From contig JBMOOM010000047.1 in NCBI GenBank assembly GCA_049323275.1, positions 30,888 through 94,887 of the forward strand: a stretch of DNA of 64,000 nucleotides, in the 5' to 3' direction. A program made the position numbers and the translations under genes. This stretch comes from Taklimakanibacter sp049323275. Lineage in GTDB: Bacteria > Pseudomonadota > Alphaproteobacteria > Rhizobiales > Aestuariivirgaceae. Below are positions 54,963-63,950 of this stretch, in pieces (position 1 is the first letter of the stretch; every line of letters begins with the position of its first letter). The notes beneath the pieces are model-generated. The model was not told where the DNA came from. It made no database searches and saw nothing but the letters and a program-made list of their open reading frames with translations.

Positions 54963-55820
54963 TCACACCGCGAGATGAGCGGGCAGCACACCCTCATATT
55001 CATAGGCGACGGGACCGGTCATCAGGATGTGGTCGTCGCCCTGGCGCCATTCGATGACGAGGTCGCCGCCGGGCAAGGTCACGGTGGCCTTGCGGTGAGT
55101 GAGCCTGATGCGCGCCGCCGCCGCCAGGGCGGCGCAGGCACCGGTGCCGCAGGCGCGGGTCAGGCCGGCGCCGCGCTCCCATACTTTCAGGGTGATGTGG
55201 TCCTTGGCGTCGATGCGGGCGAGCGAGATATTGGCGCGCTCGGGGAAGAGCGGATGGTGCTCGAGCATCGGACCCGCCTTGGCGAGATCGACGACATCGA
55301 GATCCTTCACCCAGAAGATGCAATGCGGATTGCCGACATTGACCACCGAGGGCGAATGGATCAGCGGCGCATCGATGGGGCCGAGCTGCAATTCGATGTG
55401 GCGGGTATCGGCGAAAGGCTCGGACAGGGGAATGTCCTGCCAGCCGAAACGGGGAACGCCCATATCGACCGTCACCAGCCCGTCGCCCCCTTTTTCGCAG
55501 GTCAGATAGCCGCCCAAGGTGTCGATGGTGGCGACCGTCTTGCGCTTCTCGGTGAACAGGATGTCGGCGATGCAGCGGGACGCGTTGCCGCAGGATTCGA
55601 CCTCGAAGCCTTCATTATTCCAAATGCGCATGCGCACGTCGGCTTTGCTCGACGGCTCGAGCACGATCAGCTGATCGCAGCCTATGCCGGTCTCGCGGTC
55701 GGCGATGGCGCGCGCCTGGTCGGCGCCGATGGACAAAGGACGCAAGCGGGCGTCGAGCACGACAAAGTCATTGCCGAGCCCGTTCATCTTGCGGAATTCC
55801 ATGGGTGCCAACCCGTTCAT
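54963..55820 (-). CDS. dapF: Diaminopimelate epimerase
   Basis: A 285-residue PLP-independent epimerase converting LL- to meso-diaminopimelate for lysine and peptidoglycan. The two active-site cysteines are in VESCGNASRC and RACGTGACAAL. FRKMNGLGNDFVVLDAR opens the protein. A second possible ATG six codons in (55802) also fits the family. It is the first gene of the reverse operon, with mtaB starting 2 bp after its stop. Confidence 0.96.
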   Translation of the reverse strand: MNGLAPMEFRKMNGLGNDFVVLDARLRPLSIGADQARAIADRETGIGCDQLIVLEPSSKADVRMRIWNNEGFEVESCGNASRCIADILFTEKRKTVATIDTLGGYLTCEKGGDGLVTVDMGVPRFGWQDIPLSEPFADTRHIELQLGPIDAPLIHSPSVVNVGNPHCIFWVKDLDVVDLAKAGPMLEHHPLFPERANISLARIDAKDHITLKVWERGAGLTRACGTGACAALAAAARIRLTHRKATVTLPGGDLVIEWRQGDDHILMTGPVAYEYEGVLPAHLAV

Positions 55821-55926
55821 GGCCGGTTTATATGGTGAAAGCTTCGGAAAAGGCTAGCCTTTTGCTAACCGTCAGGCAAAGTTTCTGCCATAGAGCCGCC
55901 ACGATGCGGCCATATCCGGTGTCATC

Positions 55927-56769
55927 ATGACCGCAAATCCTACGGATGGTGCATTCACTCCTGCGAAGCAGGGGGAAGCCCAGCAGCAATTCGGCACCGC
56001 CGGCCTGGCGCCGATGGACCGCCCCAGCGCCCTTACCCGCTTCTTCATGGGCATCGTCGCCAAGGCGGAAAGGCTCAATCTCAAATGCGCCAAGCTCGGC
56101 AATCCGCCGGTCTACGACAACAAGGTCTTCCCCTGGGTGGCCGAGATCGAGAAAGCCTATCCGGCGATCCGCGCCGAGCTCGAGCGCGTGCTGGTGCGCA
56201 AGTCGGAATTGCCGAATTTCCAGGATATTTCGTCCGACGTGAAGACGATCAGCACCGATCAGGGCTGGAAGACCTTCTTCCTCCTCGCCTTCGGCATGAA
56301 GTCGGAGCAGAACATCGCCCAGTGCCCGGAAACCTGGAAAGCGGTGCAGCATATTCCCGGGCTCAAGACCGCGATGTTCTCGATCTTCGAGCCGGGCAAG
56401 CACCTGCCCGCCCATCGCGGCCCCTATAATGGCGTGCTGCGCCTCCATCTCGGCATGATCGTGCCGGAGCCGCGCGACAAGATCGCCATCCGGGTGGACA
56501 AGCAGATCTGCCATTGGAGCGAAGGCAAGGTCCTGATTTTCGACGACGCCTATGAGCATGAAGCATGGAACCATTCCGATAAGACACGGGTGGTGCTGTT
56601 CGTCGACTTCGTCAAGCCGATGCGTTTCCCCGGCAATTTCGTCAACTGGCTGCTGATGAACATCGCGCTGTTCACGCCTTTCATCCGCGAAGGCCTGGAC
56701 AACCATAAGGAATGGGAAAAGCGCTTCTACGCGGAAGCCGAAAGGCTGCGCAACCAGCCGAAGGCCTGA
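55927..56769 (+). CDS. Aspartyl/asparaginyl beta-hydroxylase domain protein (LpxO-like)
   Basis: A 280-residue 2-oxoglutarate/Fe(II) dioxygenase family protein. Iron ligands are suggested by LPAHRGPYNGVLRLHLGMIVP and FDDAYEHEAWNHSDKTRVVLFVDFVKPM. A C-terminal hydrophobic segment (FVNWLLMNIALFTPFI) could bind the membrane. The closest character is LpxO, which hydroxylates lipid A acyl chains, or related beta-hydroxylases. The substrate is not proven. It stands alone, divergent from dapF. Confidence 0.85.
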   Translation: MTANPTDGAFTPAKQGEAQQQFGTAGLAPMDRPSALTRFFMGIVAKAERLNLKCAKLGNPPVYDNKVFPWVAEIEKAYPAIRAELERVLVRKSELPNFQDISSDVKTISTDQGWKTFFLLAFGMKSEQNIAQCPETWKAVQHIPGLKTAMFSIFEPGKHLPAHRGPYNGVLRLHLGMIVPEPRDKIAIRVDKQICHWSEGKVLIFDDAYEHEAWNHSDKTRVVLFVDFVKPMRFPGNFVNWLLMNIALFTPFIREGLDNHKEWEKRFYAEAERLRNQPKA

Positions 56770-56965
56770 TCCGTCCGCTGCCGTCAGCCCCGCTTTGCGT
56801 TGCGTTCGGATGCTGTCCGGGGAAGGGCTTTTCGCTTTTTTGCCTGTATCTAGGCTGTATCCGTTGCCGAGGTCGCTTCCATGGGCCGGACCTATCAATC
56901 CCGGCGATGAGTCCATCAAATAATTTCGCTGGACGGAATCCTGGCCGAATGGCCATCTGGCCGGC

Positions 56966-58222
56966 ATGACCAGCATCTCCGCGTCCATTCAAGACAGCCG
57001 CCGCCGCGTCAATCCGTGGGTCGTCGTGTGGTTGTGCTTCGCCGTGCTCTCAATCGTCATGTCGGCGCGCCAAGTGGTCGCCATCATGACCGACGACTGG
57101 ACGAAGACGCTCGGCTGGTCGAAGACCTTCATCAGCTCGGGACAGTCGGTGGCGCTGGTGATGATCGCCATCGTGGCGCCGATCGCCGGCAATCTCGCCG
57201 ACCGCTATGGCGCCAGGCTGATGCTCACCCTGGGACTGCTCGTGGTGGCGGCCGGCCTTCTGATCTTCGCCGCCTATCCGATCGCCGCACTTTATATCAT
57301 AGGCTACGGCCTCGTCGGCGGCGTCGGCTTCGCCACCGCCAATATGCATCTGATCTCGACCGCCGTCGCCAAGCTGTTCACCGAACAGCGGGGGCTTGCG
57401 ACCGGCATCGCCAATTCGGGCGCGACGGCGGGGCAGTTCATCACCGTTCCCCTGGTCACCGCGGGGCTTGCTTATGTGAGCTGGCGCTGGAGCATCCTGG
57501 CCGTGGCGGTGATCTGTCTCGCCATGGCGGTGGTCATCTGGGTGGCGCTCAAGCCGACGGCGGGTGCGGAGGCGGCTGAAAAGGAAGCTCTGGCCGAGCC
57601 GCAGGAAGCCTTGTGGACGCGGCTCAAATTCCTGCTCACCAGCCCGACCTTCCACATTCTTTATTGGAGCTTCTTCATCTGCGGCGTCACCACCACCGGC
57701 GCCATCGAGACGCATTTCCTGCCCTATGCCGCGTTTTGCGGCTTCCCGCCGGTGCCGGCCTCGGGCGTCTATGGCGCCGTCATGGCCATCAATCTCGCCG
57801 GCATGTTCCTTTCCGGCTGGCTCACCGACCGGGTCAACCGGCCGTTGCTTCTGGGCTCCATATATATTGTCCGCTCCTTCTCCTTCCTGGTGCTCATGCA
57901 GGTGGGCACCAGCTACGAGATGCTGATCCTCTTCGCCTTCATCTACGGCATCTTCGACTATTCGACGGTGCCGCCGACGGCGAGCCTCGCGGCCTCGCAT
58001 CTGGGGCTCAAGATCATGGGCCTCGCCATGGGGCTGATCAGCGGCGGCCATGCGCTGGGCGGCGCGCTCGGCTCGTTCATGGGCGGCTATCTGTTCGACC
58101 TCTTCGCCCGCTACACCGAAATGTGGTGGGCGGCCTTCGGCACCGCGGTGCTGGCCGGCATCATGGTCTTCTTTCTGAAGGAAGACCGGCCGGTGAAAAG
58201 GTTAATCTGGGCGCCGGCTTAG
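56966..58222 (+). CDS. Major facilitator superfamily transporter
   Basis: A 418-residue membrane protein with about 12 hydrophobic helices. The cytosolic loop between helices 2 and 3 is GNLADRYGARLML (motif A), a long central loop (PTAGAEAAEKEALAEPQEALW) separates the halves, and the second motif A-like loop is GWLTDRVNRPLL. It resembles the oxalate/monocarboxylate branch. The substrate is unknown and the neighbours give no clue. Confidence 0.92.
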   Translation: MTSISASIQDSRRRVNPWVVVWLCFAVLSIVMSARQVVAIMTDDWTKTLGWSKTFISSGQSVALVMIAIVAPIAGNLADRYGARLMLTLGLLVVAAGLLIFAAYPIAALYIIGYGLVGGVGFATANMHLISTAVAKLFTEQRGLATGIANSGATAGQFITVPLVTAGLAYVSWRWSILAVAVICLAMAVVIWVALKPTAGAEAAEKEALAEPQEALWTRLKFLLTSPTFHILYWSFFICGVTTTGAIETHFLPYAAFCGFPPVPASGVYGAVMAINLAGMFLSGWLTDRVNRPLLLGSIYIVRSFSFLVLMQVGTSYEMLILFAFIYGIFDYSTVPPTASLAASHLGLKIMGLAMGLISGGHALGGALGSFMGGYLFDLFARYTEMWWAAFGTAVLAGIMVFFLKEDRPVKRLIWAPA

Positions 58223-58231
58223 AGCCAATCC

Positions 58232-58255
58232 CGCCAAAGCTTGAAGATTTTGGCG
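58232..58255. terminator. Small inverted repeat after the MFS gene
   Basis: CGCCAAA (58232-58238) pairs with TTTGGCG (58249-58255) over a 10-base loop, 10 bp after the MFS stop. The stem is short and lacks a T-tract, so a terminator role is only possible. Confidence 0.3.
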
Positions 58256-58348
58256 ACTTAGCCGGATGCGCGTTTGATGCTTGCCTAAAGGCGACGGACG
58301 CTACATTCTGACGCGGCGCGAGAGGGCGTTCCACGGGGAGCGCAGTCA

Positions 58349-59581
58349 ATGTCAGCATCAGATGTCCTCATTGTCGGCGCCGGCGCCGCCGGCCTTGGCG
58401 CCGCAAAGGCGCTCATGGCGCAAGGCAAGAGCGTGCGCGTGCTCGAGGCGCAGAACCGTGTCGGTGGGCGCGCTTATACCGTCACCGACAAGTTCGGCGT
58501 GCCTTTCGACTGGGGGTGCGCCTGGCTTCATGCCGCCGACCGCAACCCGTTCTTCGACGACGGCCTGGCGCAAGGCGCCACGCTGCAACATCACGACCTC
58601 AATCTCGACCGGCTCTATTTCGGCGCGCGGCGCGCTACCGCGATCGAAATGGCGAAGATGTTCAAGGCCGATTTCGAGCTTGCCGCGGTTCTCGAGCATA
58701 GGACGGCCAAAGGCGACCGGCTGGCCGAGCTCATCGAGATCGGCGCCATCGGCGCGGCCGCCGCGACCTATGCCGGCCCCATGGATTTCGCTCAGGATAC
58801 GGATGAAATCTCGGTCGCCGACCTGATGGCGGCGGCCGATCTCGATCCCAATTTCCTCGTGCGCGAAGGCTTCGGGTCGATCGTCGCCAATTGGGCGAAG
58901 GACGTGGCCGTCGAGCTCGAAACCCCGGTGCGGCGCCTGCGTTGGGACGGGCCGGGCGTCGTCGCCGAGACGCCGCGCGGCGAGATGCAGGCGAAAGCGG
59001 CGATCGTCACCGTATCGATGGGTGTTCTGGCCTATGGCGGCTTGCGTTTTTCGCCCGAGCTGCCTTTGCCGCAGGACGAGGCCATCCATAATCTGCCGAT
59101 GGGGCTTCTCACCAAGATTCCGCTCGAGATCAAAGGCGACCGTCTGGGCCTCAAGCCCTTCGAGGACATTCTCATCGAGCGGCACGGGCATCACGACGTT
59201 TATTTCCTGTGCTTTCCCTTCGATTGCGATCTCATCGTCGGTTTCGTCGGCGGCGACTTCGCCTGGGAGCTCTCCGCCGCCGGGGAGGCGGCAGCGGTCG
59301 ATTTCGCCGTGCAGAGCCTGGCGCGAACCTTCGGCTCGGACATCGAGAAGCAGATCGGGCGCGCGGCGATGACCGACTGGGGCGCCAATTCCTGCACCCG
59401 CGGCGCCTATGCGGCGGCGCGGCCGGGCTTCGCCGGGGCGCGCAAGACCTTGATGGAGCCGGTGGGCCAGCGCATCTTCTTCGCAGGCGAGGCGCTCGGC
59501 GGCTCGCTGGTCCAGACCTGCGCCGGGGCCAGGCTTTCGGGCGAGGCGGCGGCGCTTCAGGTCTGCCGGCACCTCAAATAG
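58349..59581 (+). CDS. FAD-dependent amine oxidase-like oxidoreductase
   Basis: A 410-residue flavin monooxygenase/amine oxidase family protein. The N-terminal dinucleotide motif is DVLIVGAGAAGLGAAKALMAQGKSVRVLEAQNRVGGRAYT. GVPFDWGCAWLH follows. The C-terminal FAD contact is QRIFFAGEALGGSLVQTCAGARLSGEAAALQV. No signal peptide is visible. It may oxidise an amine, polyamine or carotenoid-like substrate; the family is broad. It is separate from neighbours by more than 100 bp on each side. Confidence 0.9.
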   Translation: MSASDVLIVGAGAAGLGAAKALMAQGKSVRVLEAQNRVGGRAYTVTDKFGVPFDWGCAWLHAADRNPFFDDGLAQGATLQHHDLNLDRLYFGARRATAIEMAKMFKADFELAAVLEHRTAKGDRLAELIEIGAIGAAAATYAGPMDFAQDTDEISVADLMAAADLDPNFLVREGFGSIVANWAKDVAVELETPVRRLRWDGPGVVAETPRGEMQAKAAIVTVSMGVLAYGGLRFSPELPLPQDEAIHNLPMGLLTKIPLEIKGDRLGLKPFEDILIERHGHHDVYFLCFPFDCDLIVGFVGGDFAWELSAAGEAAAVDFAVQSLARTFGSDIEKQIGRAAMTDWGANSCTRGAYAAARPGFAGARKTLMEPVGQRIFFAGEALGGSLVQTCAGARLSGEAAALQVCRHLK

Positions 59582-59600
59582 GGGCGGTCCGGGCCTAAAT

Positions 59601-59629
59601 TTGACATTTGCGGCCTATTTCCCTAGAAC
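59601..59629 (+). promoter_or_regulatory. ffh operon promoter
   Basis: TTGACA (59601-59606, consensus) and TAGAAC (59624-59629) are separated by 17 bp, giving a strong sigma-70 type promoter and a leader of about 130 nt before ffh. The leader contains AGACG/CGTCT and CCCGGG repeats that could fold. Confidence 0.6.
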
Positions 59630-59766
59630 ACGCCCGAATTTCAAGACGCTTGAACGTCTCAAGGCCTTATCACACATGGGACATGATCCCGGGAGGTGAT
59701 GGGCCGGCATCCGGCAGCGCGTGGCGCCCCCGGGTGTTTTTGCGTTTGGGCGAAAGGATTTAAGGT

Positions 59767-61338
59767 ATGTTTGACACACTGCAAGAGCGCCTTTCCGGCA
59801 TTCTCGACAAGCTCACCGGGCGCGGTGCGCTGTCGGAGGCCGATGTCGACACGGCGATGCGCGAGGTCCGCCGGGCCTTGCTCGAAGCCGACGTGGCGCT
59901 CGAGGTGGTGCGCGGCTTCATCGACAAGGTGAAGGAGAGGGCGGTCGGCGCCGAGGTGGTCAAATCGGTGACCCCAGGCCAGATGGTCGTCAAGATCGTC
60001 CATGACGCCATGGTCGAGACGCTGGGCTCGGATGGCTCGGCGCTCAATCTCAGGGCCTCGCCGCCGGTGCCGATCCTGATGGTCGGCCTCCAGGGCTCGG
60101 GCAAGACGACGACCACCGCCAAGATCGCCAAGCGCCTGCAGGAGCGCGAGAAGCGCAAGGTTCTGATGGCCTCGCTCGATACGCGCCGTCCGGCGGCGCA
60201 GGAGCAGCTCGCCATTCTGGGCCAGCAGACGGGCGTCGAGACGCTGCCCATCATCAAGGGCCAGACACCGGTCGAGATCGCCAGGCGCGCAATGTCGGAA
60301 GCCCGCCGCGGCGGCTTCGACGTCGTGATGCTCGACACCGCCGGCCGGCTCCATATCGACGAGGAGCTCCTCGCCGAAGCCGCCGCCGTGCGCGACATCG
60401 CCAAGCCCAATGAAACGCTGCTCGTCGCCGACGCGCTGACCGGCCAGGACGCGGTCAATCTGGCGAAGAGCTTCGACGAGAAGATCGGCATCACCGGCAT
60501 CGTGCTGACCCGTATCGACGGCGACGGCCGCGGCGGTGCGGCGCTGTCGATGCGCGGCGTCACCGGCAAGCCGATCAAGCTGATGGGCACCGGCGAAAAG
60601 CTCGACGGTCTCGAGGACTTCCATCCGCAGCGCATCGCCGGGCGCATTCTCGGCATGGGCGACGTCGTCAGCCTCGTTGAAAAGGCGGCGCAGACGATCG
60701 ACGCCGAGAAAGCGAAGCGCATCGCCGAGCGGATGAAGAAGGGCGCCTTCGATCTCGAGGATCTCGCCGACCAGTTGCGCCAGCTGCAGAAGCTCGGCGG
60801 CATGTCCGGCATGATGGGATTGCTGCCCGGCATGGGCAAGATCAAGAAGCAGCTCGACGGCGTCGATCTCGACAATTCGGTGCTGAAGCGCCAGATGGCG
60901 ATCATCGGCTCGATGACGGTGTTCGAGAAGCGCAACCCCAAGGTGATGAACGCGTCGCGCAAGAAGCGCGTGGCGGCGGGCTCCGGCACCAGGGTCGAGG
61001 AAATCAACCGGCTGCTCAAGATGCATATCCAGATGGCGGATATGATGAAGAAGATGGGCGGCAACCGGGGCCTGATGAGCCGCATGTTCGGCGGCAAGGG
61101 CGCCCCCGACGCGGCCGAGCTCGAGAAGATGCAGGCCGAGCTCGCCAAGATGGATCCCAATGCGATCCCGGCCGAGCTCAAGGACATGATGCAGGGCGGC
61201 GCCTTGCCCGACATGTCCAAGCTGCCGGCGAGCCTGCCGGGCCTCGGCGGCGCCAAGCTTCCCGGCCTCGGCGGTCTGCCGGGCCTGGGCGGCGGCTCGC
61301 CCTTCAAGGGCCTGCCGGGCTTCGGAAAGAAGAAATGA
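59767..61338 (+). CDS. ffh: Signal recognition particle protein Ffh
   Basis: A 523-residue SRP GTPase. The N domain begins MFDTLQERLSGILDKLTGRGALSEADVDTAMREVRRALLEADVAL. GTPase motifs are GLQGSGKTTTTAKIA, DTRRPAAQEQL, DTAGRL and TRIDGDGRGG. The M domain (from about 320) has methionine-rich helices for signal peptides and the RNA-binding GSMTVFEKRNPKVMNASRKKRVAAGSGTRVEEINRLLK. A glycine/leucine-rich tail ends the protein. The SRP RNA gene is not here. Two bases separate it from the GNAT gene, so the rpsP operon may be co-transcribed. Confidence 0.97.
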   Translation: MFDTLQERLSGILDKLTGRGALSEADVDTAMREVRRALLEADVALEVVRGFIDKVKERAVGAEVVKSVTPGQMVVKIVHDAMVETLGSDGSALNLRASPPVPILMVGLQGSGKTTTTAKIAKRLQEREKRKVLMASLDTRRPAAQEQLAILGQQTGVETLPIIKGQTPVEIARRAMSEARRGGFDVVMLDTAGRLHIDEELLAEAAAVRDIAKPNETLLVADALTGQDAVNLAKSFDEKIGITGIVLTRIDGDGRGGAALSMRGVTGKPIKLMGTGEKLDGLEDFHPQRIAGRILGMGDVVSLVEKAAQTIDAEKAKRIAERMKKGAFDLEDLADQLRQLQKLGGMSGMMGLLPGMGKIKKQLDGVDLDNSVLKRQMAIIGSMTVFEKRNPKVMNASRKKRVAAGSGTRVEEINRLLKMHIQMADMMKKMGGNRGLMSRMFGGKGAPDAAELEKMQAELAKMDPNAIPAELKDMMQGGALPDMSKLPASLPGLGGAKLPGLGGLPGLGGGSPFKGLPGFGKKK

Positions 61339-61339
61339 C

Positions 61340-61843
61340 ATGGCTTTCCCGGAAATCGAGACGGAGCGATTGCGCTTGCGCCATTGGCGCGAAAGCGACG
61401 TCGATCCGTTCTTCGATTTCTATCGCGATCCCCTGTCGGCCGCGATCTACGGAAACGACATCGCGCGCAGCGATGTCTGGCGGCGGGTGGGGCTCGTCAT
61501 CGGCCATTGGCATCTGCGCGGCTTCGGCCCGTGGGCGCTGGAAGACAAGGCGACCGGCAAATTCGCCGGCCATGGCGGCCTCTGGTATCCGGACGGCTGG
61601 GGCGATGTCGAGGTCGGCTATGGCATCATGCCGGAATTCCGCGGCCGCGGCTATGCCGCCGAAGTGGCCGGGCGCGTGCGCGACCATGGTCATCGCGATA
61701 TCGGGCTCAAGCGGCTCGTCAGCTATATCGATCCCGCCAATACCGCCTCCGTCAAGGTCGCCGAGAAGCTCGGCGCCGCGCCGGACGGCGAGTTTCTGCT
61801 GCATGACAAAGTCCACATCATCTACCTGCATTCCCATCACTGA
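61340..61843 (+). CDS. GNAT acetyltransferase, RimJ/RimL-like
   Basis: A 167-residue GNAT protein of the RimJ/RimL type (FPEIETERLRLRHWRESDVDPFFDFY at the start, the typical ETERLxLR opening). The acetyl-CoA loop is VEVGYGIMPEFRGRGYAAEVAGRV, then RLVSYIDPANTASVKVAEKLG. It lies between ffh (1-bp gap) and rpsP (28-bp gap). It may acetylate a ribosomal or other translation protein, or a small molecule. Confidence 0.9.
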   Translation: MAFPEIETERLRLRHWRESDVDPFFDFYRDPLSAAIYGNDIARSDVWRRVGLVIGHWHLRGFGPWALEDKATGKFAGHGGLWYPDGWGDVEVGYGIMPEFRGRGYAAEVAGRVRDHGHRDIGLKRLVSYIDPANTASVKVAEKLGAAPDGEFLLHDKVHIIYLHSHH

Positions 61844-61871
61844 CTATCCACCATCCAAGGAGAACTAGAGA

Positions 61872-62243
61872 ATGTCCCTCAAGATCAGACTGTCGCGGGC
61901 CGGCACCAAGAAGCGCCCGTATTATCATATCGTGATCGCCGATGCGGCCTCGCCCCGCGACGGCAAGTTCATCGACGTGGTCGGCGCCTTCAACCCGATG
62001 CTCGGCAAGACCGACGAGAAGCGCGTGCAGCTCGACGCCGAGAAGGCCGCGGCGTGGCTCAAGAAGGGGGCGCAACCGACCGATCGCGTGCTGCGCTTCC
62101 TCGACAAGGCCGGCCTCAAGAAGCGCGACGCCCGCAACAATCCGAAGAAGGCTCTGCCCGGCAAGAAGCGCCAGGAGCGTGAGAAGGCCGCCGCCGACGC
62201 CGCCGCCAAGGCGGCCGAAGCCGCTGCCGCGCCGCAGAGCTGA
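61872..62243 (+). CDS. rpsP: 30S ribosomal protein S16
   Basis: A 123-residue S16 with the invariant start MSLKIRLSRAGTKKRPYYHIVIADAASPRDGKFID and FNPM. An alanine/lysine-rich tail after residue 85, usual in alphaproteobacteria, explains the extra length over E. coli (82). An AAGGAGAA ribosome binding site precedes it. It is the first gene of the classic rpsP-rimM-trmD-rplS order. Confidence 0.97.
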   Translation: MSLKIRLSRAGTKKRPYYHIVIADAASPRDGKFIDVVGAFNPMLGKTDEKRVQLDAEKAAAWLKKGAQPTDRVLRFLDKAGLKKRDARNNPKKALPGKKRQEREKAAADAAAKAAEAAAAPQS

Positions 62244-62252
62244 GCGTGACGG

Positions 62253-62786
62253 ATGGCCTCGCCCGACGATAATGTGCTGGCCGGTGTCATCACCGCCGCG
62301 CATGGCATCAAGGGCGAGGTGAAGCTCAGGAGCTTCACCGCCGATCCGGAAGCGATCGCCTCCTATGGGCCGCTTCTCACCGCGCGCGGCGAAAGCCTCG
62401 TGATCGAGAAGCTCCGGCCCCAGAAGGATGGTTTCATCGCCGTCCTGAAAGGGGTGCGGGACCGCAACCGGGCCGAGACGCTGAAAGGCGCCGAGCTGTT
62501 CCTGAAGCGCAGCCAGCTGCCGGAGCCCGCCGAAGACGAGGTCTATTTCCATGATCTCATCGGGGCGAGCGTGGTGACGGTCACGGGCGAAAAATTCGGC
62601 ACGGTGATCGCGATGCCGAATTTCGGCGCCGGCGATCTTCTCGAAATCCGCCGCGACGGTGTTGCGGAAACGGTGCTGGTGCCTTTCGCCGATGAGTATG
62701 TGCCGAAGATCGATCTCGAGAAGCCCGAGCTGACGCTCGATCTGCCCGAGACCTATCTGGATGAGGGTGAGCCGGACGATCAATGA
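62253..62786 (+). CDS. rimM: Ribosome maturation factor RimM
   Basis: A 177-residue protein with the RimM N-terminal beta-barrel (LAGVITAAHGIKGEVKLRSFTADPEAI) and a C-terminal PRC barrel (YFHDLIGASVVTVTGEKFGTVIAMPNFGAGDLLEIRR... PFADEYVPKIDLE). It helps mature the 30S head and binds S19. It overlaps trmD by 4 bp. Confidence 0.96.
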   Translation: MASPDDNVLAGVITAAHGIKGEVKLRSFTADPEAIASYGPLLTARGESLVIEKLRPQKDGFIAVLKGVRDRNRAETLKGAELFLKRSQLPEPAEDEVYFHDLIGASVVTVTGEKFGTVIAMPNFGAGDLLEIRRDGVAETVLVPFADEYVPKIDLEKPELTLDLPETYLDEGEPDDQ

Positions 62787-63475
62787 GCTGGCAAGCCACC
62801 ATCCTGACGCTGTTTCCGGAAATGTTTCCGGGACCGCTCGGCGCCTCGCTCGCCGGCAAGGCGCTGAATGCCGGCATCTGGTCCCTGGCGGTGCGCGATA
62901 TCCGCGCTTCCGCCACCGACCGGCACCGCACGGTGGACGATTCACCGGCGGGCGGCGGGCCCGGCATGGTCATCAAGCCCGATATTCTCGCGGCGGCGAT
63001 CGACCAGACCGAGCATCAGGGGCCGAGGCTGCTGATGTCGCCGCGCGGTGAGCGTCTGACCCAGGGCCTGGTTCGCCATCTGGCGGCGGGACCCGGGGCC
63101 CTCATCATCTGCGGCCGCTTCGAGGGCGTGGATGAGAGGGTGATCGAAAGGCGAAGCTTGCGCGAGGTCTCGCTTGGGGATTTCGTCCTGTCGGGCGGCG
63201 AGCCGGCGGCGCTGGCGCTTTTGGACGCAGTGGTCAGGCTCCTGCCCGGCGTCATGGGCGACGAGCGGTCCGGCTTCGAGGAAAGCTTCGAGGACGGGCT
63301 TCTCGAGCAGCCGCAATATACCCGTCCGCGGATCTGGGAAGGCCTTGAGATTCCTGAAGTTTTACTGTCCGGCGACCATAGGGCGATGGCCCGCTGGAAG
63401 AAGGAGCAGCGGGAGCGACTAACCGAGAAACGCCGCGCCGATCTTTGGCAGGCTTATGTGCAGAGAAAGAATTGA
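62783..63475 (+). CDS. trmD: tRNA (guanine-N1)-methyltransferase TrmD
   Basis: A 230-residue SPOUT methyltransferase that makes m1G37. It opens WQATILTLFPEMFPGPLGASLAGKAL. SPAGGGPGMVIKPDIL, IICGRFEGVDERVIERRSLREVSLGDFVLSGGEPAALALLDAVVRLLPGV (the trefoil-knot SAM site) and the C-terminal LSGDHRAMARWKKEQ are diagnostic. It overlaps rimM by 4 bp. A structured 50-bp gap leads to rplS. Confidence 0.96.
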   Translation: MSWQATILTLFPEMFPGPLGASLAGKALNAGIWSLAVRDIRASATDRHRTVDDSPAGGGPGMVIKPDILAAAIDQTEHQGPRLLMSPRGERLTQGLVRHLAAGPGALIICGRFEGVDERVIERRSLREVSLGDFVLSGGEPAALALLDAVVRLLPGVMGDERSGFEESFEDGLLEQPQYTRPRIWEGLEIPEVLLSGDHRAMARWKKEQRERLTEKRRADLWQAYVQRKN

Positions 63476-63476
63476 T

Positions 63477-63504
63477 TTTACCCGGCTCAGCAGGTAAAGA
63501 GCCG
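63477..63504 (+). promoter_or_regulatory. Mutually exclusive stems between trmD and rplS
   Basis: TTTACC (63477-63482) can pair with GGTAAA (63493-63498), and CGGCTC (63483-63488) with GAGCCG (63499-63504). The two stems interleave with no linking bases, so both can hardly form at once. The element starts 2 bp after the trmD stop and ends 23 bp before the rplS ATG, well placed to tune rplS translation or transcript processing. Confidence 0.45.
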
Positions 63505-63527
63505 CAACTCCAAAAGGATTTAGTGCC

Positions 63528-63950
63528 ATGAATATCATCGAACAGCTCGAAAAAGAGCAGGTAGCGGTGGTGGCCGCGAAGCGCGCCGTTCCCGAATTTG
63601 CCCCCGGCGACACGGTCGTCGTCAATGTGAAAGTGGTCGAAGGCGACCGCAGCCGCGTCCAGGCCTATGAAGGCGTGGTGATCGCGCGTTCGGGCGGCGG
63701 CCTGAACGAGAACTTCACGGTCCGCAAGATCTCCTATGGCGAAGGCGTCGAGCGCGTCTTCCCGGTCTATTCGCCGCTGATCGATTCGATCAAGGTGGTG
63801 CGCCGCGGCCATGTCCGCCGCGCCAAGCTCTATTATCTGCGCGGCCGCACCGGCAAGTCGGCGCGTATCGCCGAGAAGCAGCGCGCCATGGTGCCGGGCT
63901 CGTCGGACGCCGTTCCGGTGACCGAGGCCAGCGAAGCCGACAAGGCGTAA
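63528..63950 (+). CDS. rplS: 50S ribosomal protein L19
   Basis: A 140-residue L19. The start NIIEQLEKEQVAVVAAKRAVPEFAPGDTVVVNVKVVEGDRSRVQAYEGVVIARSGGGLNENFTVRKISYGEGVERVFPVYSPLIDSIKVVRRGHVRRAKLYYLRGRTGKSARI contains the whole family core, and the short acidic tail is an alphaproteobacterial trait. AAAAGGA precedes the ATG. Nothing further is coded in the final 50 bp, which include a run of nine G at 63980-63988. Confidence 0.97.
   Translation: MNIIEQLEKEQVAVVAAKRAVPEFAPGDTVVVNVKVVEGDRSRVQAYEGVVIARSGGGLNENFTVRKISYGEGVERVFPVYSPLIDSIKVVRRGHVRRAKLYYLRGRTGKSARIAEKQRAMVPGSSDAVPVTEASEADKA

Noticed and set aside
59582..59766. SRP 4.5S RNA gene in the structured ffh leader
   Set aside because: The leader has GC-rich repeats but I could not find the conserved GGAA tetraloop and AGCAGCC helix pattern of SRP RNA.
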